DNA of 64,000 nt from Plectrocnemia conspersa. Taxonomy: Eukaryota > Arthropoda > Insecta > Trichoptera > Polycentropodidae. Positions 55,551 to 64,000 of the stretch are shown here, one piece after another. A program made the translations under genes and the position numbers. Location: positions 1-64,000 of the forward strand of contig VTFK01000332.1 of the NCBI GenBank assembly GCA_009617715.1, written 5' to 3'. Below the pieces are notes generated by a model, which was not told the DNA's origin, searched no databases, and was given only the letters and a program-made list of their open reading frames with translations. Positions within the stretch are counted from its first letter, which is position 1. Every line of letters starts with the position of its first letter.

Positions 55551-57021
55551 CACATTTAAGTGTTAAAAAAATCAACTAGGAATAATTTCAATGAAATGAT
55601 TTTTTTTTTAATAATTTCATGAAACTATAATATAATCAAATATAATTAAGTCAATAATTTATATTTTTATATTTTTGTTATCCTTTACCGCACTTCATTT
55701 GTTCTTTTAATATTTTAATACTATACTATACATATTTTTTTAACATGAATTAATAAAATTTGAGAAGCAGTGATCGCGTGCAACCTTCCATTCAATACAT
55801 TGTCTCACGCATATCGCTGACGATTATTTCTTAAATAAAAATCGTAAAATCACATGATAATGTGGTCAACGCGAAATAACAACGAATTTTTATGATCATC
55901 AAAATAATTAAACCTCTTCATACTTAGTATATATTATATTTATTTAGAAAATATATTTATTAAATTATATATTACACACAATACCGATGAATCTCTCCCC
56001 CACCCTGATCCCACAACTGTGTTAAAAAGCATATTTTAAAGCGGTGATATAATTGATAGGTTCCAACGACCGTCATCCCCCTCCTGTGTCCTCTTGGGTA
56101 TACATTAAGCCAATAAAGGCCCATCCTGGACGGATATCATGTTTTATTATGCAATATTCGTAATGACGATATAAATTTTGTGACTCTATTGCCGACATCT
56201 GTCGTTAGATACAACCCCTATCTATATATATACATACTTTTTTTTAGAAAATAAATTAAATAAAAAATATAATTTCATTATTGACAATCTTCAAATACGT
56301 CATTATTTGATTGATGTCACAATATGTTATGCGCTAAGAAACCTATGTTGTATATAGCTATATATTTTATATTAGTTAATATGTTATTAATCATAAAACA
56401 ATATACAAGAGTCCCGATGAATCGAATCAAATATCATGTTTTTCGTTTTCATTAAACAATGATACTTTGAAATATTTTTTTAAATAGCATTACTCATGAA
56501 ATGAGTATTTAAATTATCTTAACAATGGTATAAACTAATTATTTTTTTTATCATATTTAACTACACAACCACGTAAATAACTTTTGCATAAGACTGACGA
56601 CGTGAAGAAATTGTTTATACATATGTATTTTATACATATTGAATACTGCAGTTTCGATACTAGTATTACTACTTTAAAAATAAATTAAAACAATAGTTTG
56701 TGGATATATTGTGATGTTGCGATGGAGGCGGTTGTTGCTTTTAGTAAACATTGCGCACGTGCATGGACCACACAGACGTGATAAAAGTGGCTTTGTTTCT
56801 AGATCACGTATCATTAACACAATTGCTTTATATAATATAAACATCAAGCCCCTAGGCTCACAAATATTTATTATAAGTCTCAATATACCAACATTTAGTT
56901 GGCAATATGTTGGTATATTTAAATCAAATGAATAGTTCAATATTAGCAACTTTTTCGCATAGAAATATACTGTATGATTTTTTAAATGATGATACATTAA
57001 AAAAATTTCGAGAATAGAGTT
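55551..57021. other. AT-rich non-coding; small palindrome
   Basis: 55980-56230 is balanced (AAGCCAATAAAGGCCCATCC). AATATACCAACAT (56882-56894) and ATGTTGGTATATT (56907-56919) form a perfect 13-bp stem with a 12-nt loop. The overlapping frames of 74-107 codons there are unconvincing. Confidence 0.45.
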
Positions 57022-57133
57022 TCTTTCAAATATTATTTACGCTCTCTAATATAAACTTGGACAAATACGAAAAAGACTCTTTCAAATATTCTTCACGCTC
57101 TCTAACATAAAATTGGACAAAGAGGAAAGACTA
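57022..57133 (+). repeat. 56-bp tandem duplication
   Basis: TCTTTCAAATATT-TT-ACGCTCTCTAA-ATAAA-TTGGACAAA occurs at 57022 and 57078 with few differences. A degraded third GCCCTCTCTAAC word lies at 57184. Confidence 0.85.
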
Positions 57134-58289
57134 ATTTATCCCAAATAGATCGTATTGTAAAAAAATTTGTTTTGTAATGTACGCCCTCTCTAACTAAGAT
57201 TAGTATGTCTCCCGGGTGGCACTCTATAAGCGAAGCCATTGTGGTTGCTTCTCGACGAACAAAAAAATACACGAATGTTAAATAAAACAATGCTTTTACA
57301 CATTTTTTTTGATAATATGTAGGGAATGCATGACATATTATCTGGGTATAAAAAATTATTGTTATGTTTAATTTTAAACATTAATTCCAAGATTATGTTC
57401 ACTACATCTATGTACGCATGTCATGATGCAAAATAACAAAAAACTTAACATAATTTTTTTAAAATTGGTACATAGCTACATATGTATATATAAATTTATG
57501 TAAAAACATCTTAATTTATTTTTTATACCATCGGTATTTTTCAAATTTATTTTGGGCATTATTTGGAGGGAATTTTGTTAATGTTTGTTTTGAACTGGTG
57601 CTTTCTACAAATTACTGCTTTATTAAATACATTAAGCACTCAATAAAATCAGTGTATTATACATTGATTTTGTTTTTGTACATTTATAAAACAGGACCGT
57701 GGAGACGACCTTCGGTTATCACCTTTGTTTGACTGCAATAGGCGGGCGCCTGTTCTGGCTGTGCGAAACGCCAGCGTTGTTCAAATCATTGAGTGCTATT
57801 AGACAAGCAAATAAATTGAAAATCTTTTTCTATAGCAAAATATGATAATCTTACATGAAAATAATCTGACAAATATAATGCCTAAAATATCTAGGTATTA
57901 TTTTTGTTCTATATTTCCAAAAAAAAAATATTTGCTTTAATTAAGGAAAAGCACATTGAAAAATAAAGAGAGCTGTTAGTTCTCTTAGATATTTAAATAC
58001 AGCCCGAAAAATTAACGCGTCGCCAATTTTTCGCTGCTCACCGCCGCAGAACAAGTTGACTGTCCTTGGAAGCAATAAATAGACGCCAGAAACTGGATAC
58101 GTTTTAGTGTTTATAGTCGAGAGAGAGACCTTTCTTTCGACCGAGAGACCTCTCGCCATAATAAATAATACACCCCCGTATATGCAATATATAATACATA
58201 TGTACGAGCACTGGTTAATTATCAAATTTTGTTCTATTTCAGAGTCCAGTTGATTCCATATTCGTTCAAGTCAGGGACAGCATTTCAGC
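57134..58289. other. Mostly AT-rich non-coding
   Basis: 57690-57790 and 58010-58160 are balanced patches; no gene or repeat family is recognised. Confidence 0.4.
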
Positions 58290-58415
58290 TTTTTCTAAGG
58301 GCAGAGGGGAGGGAGGGGAGCGGAGGGGAGGGAGAGGGCCAAATGTTGGATAGTCAGTGGTCAATTTTTATATTATTATTATATAAAGATTCATTGTATT
58401 TCATTAAATTCAAGG
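58290..58415. repeat. Repeat E, copy 3
   Basis: GGGAGGGGAGCGGAGGGGAG purine tract, then CCAAATGTTGGATAGTCAGT and TTTCATTAAATTCAAGG, match 11860-11950. Confidence 0.65.
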
Positions 58416-58424
58416 TGCAGAATC

Positions 58425-59145
58425 CACGTCAAAAGCAATTAAATCGTGCCGTTTAAGTCACAATAGAAGCGCTCGATTATGTAGCATGCGCTTCCTCAAA
58501 CCTGAATTTTTATTTTTGATGGGAAAAATATTTTTGTTAAATTATTTTATTAATTAAAGGAGCATATAACATTTTTTTAATTTTTTATTATTTAGTACAT
58601 TTAAGAGTCACGAATTTTTTTGTATTTTGAAATAATATGGTGTACACTGTGATGTACAAAAGGTTTCGGTGAAAATAAATTGAATATAGTTTCAAAAACA
58701 GGCAATAAATTATTGTACATTATAATGGCACTGGGTTAAGACTTTTTATACCAATTTTACGACCCTCAATAATTGAGAATCGAATAAAATATATTTAAAC
58801 CGAATTTTGACTTATAGTCTATAACTATCTCTACTCAAAAGTTAAAAATCCACGTCAAAAGCAATAAAATTGTGCCGTCTAAATCGCTATGAAAACGTTC
58901 GATTATGTGGCATGCCTCCTAAAACCTAAATTTTTAATTTGTAGAAAACATATTTTTGTTAAATTATTTTGTCAAGTTCATTAAAATGGCATGAAAAAAT
59001 TTAATTTTTTTGTAGATTTTTTTTTATTTCATACGTTTAAGAGGCACATTTTTTTGTATATTAAAATAATATAGTATACACTGTGATGTACAAAAGGTCA
59101 TGGTGAAAATAAATCAAAAATGGCTTTTAAGACTTTTTAATTAAG
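58425..59145. repeat. Tandem duplication of about 425-430 bp, foldback-MITE related
   Basis: ATCCACGTCAAAAGCAAT (58426, 58850), CACTGTGATGTACAAAAGGT (about 58646, 59078) and TTAAGACTTTTTA (58737, 59127) recur in order. The second unit is preceded by AAACCGAATTTTGACTTATA, the foldback MITE terminus, so the unit may be a derivative of the 50371-50608 family. Confidence 0.75.
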
Positions 59146-59159
59146 TTTGTTTGTTTTAT

Positions 59160-59420
59160 GTTAACCGCTCAAGTGCGCGTCATAAATTTCCAAAACGTAT
59201 ACAGGGGGTCCGCAAGTGAGCTTGTTCCAGATATAATCTTAATATCTTCAAAACGAGGGTATAATCGGCTTAGCATTAAGCGCCGGCCACCGGCTGATGT
59301 AATCTTTCGCACCGAGTGTTAATATAATCAGATAAGAGCGTGACGATGGCAACACCGCAGGGGTGGCCAATGCGTCGATAATGAGTGAGGTGATAAGTAA
59401 AAAACACGAGCGATTTAAAA
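59160..59420. promoter_or_regulatory. Candidate regulatory island
   Basis: GC-elevated, repeat-free, with GGCTTAGCATTAAGCGCCGG, CACCGGCTGATGTAATC and TAATCAGATAAGAGCG (GATA-type). Function is inference. Confidence 0.25.
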
Positions 59421-60237
59421 TTGTGAAACATTAGTAGTAACGCCCCCTCTCTGGGGAAATGATATGATGGTAAAAGTCGGAATGACATTGTTTTGTCGAT
59501 ACGTATGGTCTGTGTCTGAATTATGATAATATTTTCATTATTGCTATGTATATTTATATATATTGTGTACTAATACATTAGGTGGTTTTTCTTTACTAAT
59601 ATGCAAGGATTATATAATTCACAAATAAAGAAAGCTTATTAGACAATTCAGTAGATAAAAATAACAATTAAAAATATATTCATATAAAAAAAATATAGAA
59701 ACATTGTGAATACTACATTAGATAAAATATTATTAATAAAATACTCGATTAGCGTATTTTGTGAACTATATGGATAAAAATAGTTCACAAAATAGTATAA
59801 AGAATTTTGTGTATGCAATACCGGCTTTTGTTTTCACTTCGCCAGCCATCCCTATCATAAAAAAGGGCGCGGTCATTTCACTGTGACATAACAGATTTAC
59901 TGTAAACTGCTAGGTACCGTTAGATTTGGATGAAATAAAGCAAATGTATTCTGTTATGTTAACACGTCGCACATATACAAAAATAGCGAACATGTTAAAT
60001 TCAATTTTAAAAGTTCGCACTGAAATTTCGGCCAGTGAGATTTTTGCATAGCTAGGATGAGCCAATTTTTTGACCCTCTTAGACTAAATGGGATAATTTT
60101 ATTCTACTTTAATAACCTACCACGATAAAACTACTTTGATTAATCCCCTACAATGAAAATTAATTTGTTCGATTTTGCTTTGAAGCAATATAATATAATC
60201 ATTTTCGTACTTCTAAGCCATGGAGAAAATATTTTTT
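59421..60237. other. AT-rich non-coding
   Basis: An inverted pair AATAGTTCACAAAATA/TATTTTGTGAACTAT lies near 59754-59795. No gene. Confidence 0.45.
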
Positions 60238-60280
60238 TCGGTACTACTGGTAATACCGGTATTGACATCTCTAATTGTAG
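60238..60280 (-). mobile_element. Possible hAT terminus fragment
   Basis: The complement reads TAGAGATGTCAATACCGGTA, resembling CAGRGATGTC-type hAT ends. No partner or duplication. Confidence 0.25.
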
Positions 60281-60590
60281 GGAATTTTAATCCCTGGATA
60301 GAAATGTATTTATTGTATGCTGATATACTCATTATCCGAAGTTATTTGTCTCAATTTACGTGATTTTTCATGAAATGTAATCTACTGCGTAATCAAATAT
60401 ATGTGTACTGTAGAAATCCTACTCAACGCAAGTCAAATAATTCTTAGAAACAGATGGACAAATTTTACTCTTTATGTAATTGTAGCTACCAGTTGACCGT
60501 TGTGAAAAATGAAAACGAAATTCTTTAACGACACAGGACCGCATCGGATGCTTTCGATTAGATTGATTTTTTAAAAAACAACTTTAATAT
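60281..60590. other. AT-rich spacer
   Basis: Nothing recognised. Confidence 0.45.
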
Positions 60591-60890
60591 TTGCTTGCTC
60601 GATCGAATCGTAATGGGATTTCTCGGTGCGGACGTTCGAGAGCAAATATTGACACTAAAAGTCAAGACGAGGTAGTGAGAGTAAACATCCACGAGCAATC
60701 GAGCTTCCTGCGACGATGGAAAAGCGCGGCGGTGGGGGTTTCCATGGTAACCGGAAGAGGAAGTGGCGATCAATCATGGCGGTGGCAACAAACACATACA
60801 CAGAGGCGAATTCTCGACCAGGAGGGAACGCCTATTCAACCTGAAATTGTGAAACTCATACTGAAGATAGAATCAAGAGGTGACGTATTT
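60591..60890 (+). promoter_or_regulatory. Candidate promoter/first exon with RFX X-box
   Basis: About 300 bp of clearly higher GC within AT-rich DNA. GTTTCCATGGTAAC (60738-60751) matches the RFX X-box palindrome found upstream of ciliary genes. It overlaps an ETS-type CCGGAAG (60751-60757), is followed by GGAAGTGG and by a YY1/PHO-type ATGGCGG (60776-60782). From the ATG at 60744 a frame stays open to 60918; its stretch P-E-I-V-K-L-I-L-K-I-E-S-R ends at AGAG|GTGACG, a possible donor. The product is not recognised, and no downstream exon is visible. It may be a TATA-less promoter with first exon, or an enhancer. Confidence 0.35.
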
Positions 60891-61889
60891 AGTTTAATTT
60901 GTTTTATTATGCGACTTTGAACAATGATATTATTGTAAACTTTATCTAAAAAAAATTTTAACCCCAATTGTAGTAAGTTTTTTGTCCTAAAAACAATGAC
61001 AACAATTTCTGTTGCATCCTTAATTGTGACTTCACGACCTTAAATTCAAAGATTATCTTATTAATATCGTGAAAAATATCTGATAAGGTGACACATCGAT
61101 AAAATCTCTTCTGGTTAGATAACCGAAGAGTATAAGTTAAAATAACTCATTGAGGAAATCTTTAATGGTAAAATATTTCAATACTGGACTAATTATCATT
61201 TACAAAAGTAATAATTATCCTAATAAAAAGTCATTATATTATACTTCATATTCTATTCAAATGATTAAGAAAACTGCTTCTGATAAAGTTGATAAGTTTT
61301 ACGTCTGCTGACAAAATTATTTCTAGGGTGTTAAAAGTTTTTCTCTGCGTAGAATGCAATGAAAGGCGATGATTTGGAGAGATTATTAAGTATTTTACTA
61401 TTTTCAGAAATTCTAGATTAATTTTAAAATAAGTAATAATCACATACCACCAATCTTTCCATTGGCTATTTAAAGGTCCGTGGACCTAATGTTAAGAACC
61501 CGTGTTTAAAAGGTTTATAAGAACCAAAAATATGTTGCTTTTCTTTACCCCGATTACTAAATAACATAATCTTAAAATATGGTTAGTAGTATATTATTTG
61601 TTTATTTGGCCTTAAGTATTCTATAAAATATTTTTAGTCAATTATCTCGATACATGCAATTAAATTCATTACGTGTATGAATCATTAGAATATTGTAAAT
61701 AATTAAAATGCTTATGCCTATATGTACACATTTATTGAATCTCTGTAATAAAAACCAAGAAAATTCTATTGGAAGTATATAATAATAGCTAAATATTTGG
61801 AAGTTTATGAACTAATTTCTGATTGACATTTCAATCCTAATGATTTAACTAAAGCATTATTTATAAAATAAAAATATATCTATTACTAT
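60891..61889. other. AT-rich non-coding
   Basis: Nothing recognised. Confidence 0.5.
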
Positions 61890-64000
61890 TTTTTTTATAA
61901 AGTCTATCTAAATGCATTCTTCACAAAATGAAAATATTGTAGATACAATAATCTTATAATGATTTTCACATTATATTTTACAGCCTAATTTCCTACGTAA
62001 ACAAGAAAATGTATAAGAAAATCAGAAAGACCTATTTAACCCTATATTTTTTAACAAAAAACCGACACTGGTTACTTAAAAAATATTTTATTTAAAAAAT
62101 GGGACGCAAGTAGCTAATCAAGTATTAATTTAATTTATCAAAGAAAATTTATTGTACTTTTTTTTTAATAAATACAAAAAAAACACGAATGAAATTTATA
62201 ATCAGTATTTTTTATCAATAGGCTACTTTTAAACGTGCCATATGTTTTTCGAGATAAATATTCATTGTTAATTATGTGTTTCTAAAATTTGTGATTTTTA
62301 TATAAATATTTGCATAATTAAAATATAGCCTTAAGGTTCTATTCAAATCTATTTTATATTGAAGAAAAAATAAGTACTACAATCATTTAATAATTTTGTA
62401 ATATACATTAACAGTATATTATCAAAGTAAATCACTTGTCAGCTGTGACAAGTAGCAACTATTAACTAAACTTTAAAGACAAAAACAAATATGAAAATCG
62501 GAAGTCTATTTAAATTTATTTTACATAGTAGAAGGAAAAAAAATGAACCATAATTTGATTACATAGAATATATCTTATGTAAAGAAAAGAAGCGTAAGTT
62601 GCCAATGAAGTGTAATAGGTGACGGCTCCAATATATAAAATGCAGTGCAAAAATAATTGAAATTAACTAAGAAAATTTATCGTACAATATTTTTTTTAAT
62701 AAACACAAAAAATTGCACGAATTAATGGGAAAACCAGTATTGTATATTAATAGGCTACATTTAAATGTGCCACATGTTTTTTGAAATAAATATACATTAT
62801 TAATTCTGTCTTTTTAAAGTTTGTGATTTTATATATATAAAAATATTGCCCTAAACTTCAAGTAAAATTATCCAAAGTCTATTCAAATCAATTTATATTG
62901 ATGAAAAATATGTACCACAATTATATAATGATTTTGTCGAATACATTAACTGTTTAATTTACAAAGAAAATTTAATTTACAATATAAAAAGTAAACCTAT
63001 CAGCTGTTAGTGATAGTTTAGTTAATAGTGGCAACTATTAAACTAAACTTTAAAGACGAAAACAAATAAGAAAATCAGAAAGAGCAATTTAATCCCAAAT
63101 TCTTTAAATATAAACCGACACTGGTAATTTAAAAATGATTTTATGTAAAGAAAAAAGGCGTAAGTTGCCAATCAAGTGTAATAAGTGACTGTTCTATTAT
63201 AATAAAACACTGCAAAAATAATTTAAGTAAACCAAGAATTTATTATTCTATTTTTTTTTAATAAAACTGCATGAATAAAATGGATAACCAATATTTGTAT
63301 ATCCAGAGGCTAGTTTTAAATGTGCCACATGTTTTTGGAAATAATATTAATTATAAAATATGTTTTTTATATTTATATAAATATTTGCATAATAAAAATA
63401 TTAGCCGAACTTTCTGAGAAAATTATTCAAAGTTTATTTAAATATATTTTACATAGAAAGAAAAAAATGAACCACAATTTGCTTGTTTAGAAGAGATCTA
63501 ATATAGAAAAAAGAGGCGTAAGTTGCCAATCAAGTGTAATAGGTGACGGCTCCATTATATAAATAAACAGTGATAAAATAATTTAAATAAACCAAGAATA
63601 TTTGTTTTACTATTTTTTTACAATAAACACAAAAAAATGCATGAATAAAATTAATCAATAATATATTTTTATTAGTAGGCTACTTTTAATAAGCAACTTG
63701 TTTTAGAAAATAAATATTAATTGTCAATTTTCTTAATTTTTACTATATTAAATAAATTGTAGCAAAATAAAAATATTCGCCTAATTTTCTTATATAACTT
63801 TTCAGTCTATTAAAATCCATTCTTCATTGAAGAAAAATAGATACCACGACCTTATAATGATTTTACAGTTTACATTAACGGTTTATTTACCAAGTAAATT
63901 GCCTAACAGCTATTGACAAATATAAAACTCTACTTTAAAGACGAAAACGAATAAGAAAATCTGAAACAGCTATTTAACCATATTTTTTTAAACATAAACA
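61890..64000 (+). repeat. Divergent tandem array, units of about 0.37-0.55 kb
   Basis: Landmark blocks recur in fixed order: AAGTCTAT-AAAT (61893, 62338, 62876, 63429, 63802), AAAGACGAAAACAAATAAGA (62478, 63051, 63938 and variants), AACCGACACTGG (62061, 63113), GGCGTAAGTTGCCAATCAAG (62590, 63158, 63517), and GGCTA-TTTTAAA-GTGCCA-ATG (62221, 62754, 63308, 63677). Units differ in length by internal deletions. The array continues past the window edge. No coding frame; a satellite-like or expanded transposon-derived repeat. Confidence 0.82.

Noticed and set aside
56674..56997. 107-codon minus frame
   Set aside because: Overlaps a plus frame and a local palindrome and has no recognisable domain.

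Overview
The window looks like a gene-poor stretch of a strongly AT-rich insect (arthropod) nuclear genome. The evidence is the mixture of non-LTR retrotransposons, tRNA-derived SINEs, hAT, piggyBac-like, Tc1/mariner and pogo/Tigger-type DNA transposons, short tandem arrays, and the absence of dense long ORFs, operons or ribosome binding sites. I cannot assign the order or species. I found no complete host protein-coding gene, no rRNA or tRNA gene, no CRISPR array and nothing viral. The window is best read as intergenic or intronic DNA of an AT-rich insect.

Layout: 1-6.2 kb holds a minus-strand CR1/L2-like LINE remnant (2.3-3.4 kb) interrupted by a TTAA-flanked MITE and a palindromic hAT MITE, then an inverted-repeat element (3.9-4.6 kb) and a Tigger-type element (5.25-6.24 kb). 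From 7.5 to 31 kb and again at 55.5 kb there are many copies of two SINE families (called A and B here) and three copies of the 3' end of a second LINE family (LINE-C). Between them lie small transposons with clean target duplications (20.1 kb piggyBac-like, 25.1 kb hAT), a long-TIR element (23.5-24.1 kb) and GC-rich foldbacks (19.0 and 22.6 kb). 31.3-32.7 kb is a minus-strand pogo/jerky-type transposase fossil. 42.2-44.2 kb is a 273-bp tandem repeat split by a second Tigger element with the same internal deletion as the first. 46.7 kb holds a hAT MITE, 48.9 kb a ZBED5/FAM200-like hAT transposase fossil, 51.2-53.1 kb the longest LINE reverse transcriptase, 54.7-55.4 kb a decayed mariner, and 61.9 kb to the end a divergent tandem array of units of about 0.5 kb.

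Separating the repeats are islands with higher GC and no recognisable repeats (for example 7.1, 12.5-13.1, 26.2-27.4, 33.0-33.4, 37.4-37.9, 39.7-41.5, 44.3, 59.2 and 60.6 kb). Several contain paired homeodomain, POU or TATA-type motifs. Conserved non-coding regulatory DNA is my inference for these; only a cross-species alignment can show it. The most gene-like spot is 60.6-60.9 kb, where an RFX X-box-like palindrome, ETS and YY1/PHO-type motifs sit in a GC-elevated open reading segment.

The most interesting system visible is a LINE/SINE partnership. Two SINE families with different tRNA-like heads end in the same 3' stem-loop, and LINE-C ends in a stem-loop with the same layout and partly the same loop but different stem bases. 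This is what would be expected if the LINE machinery mobilises both SINEs.
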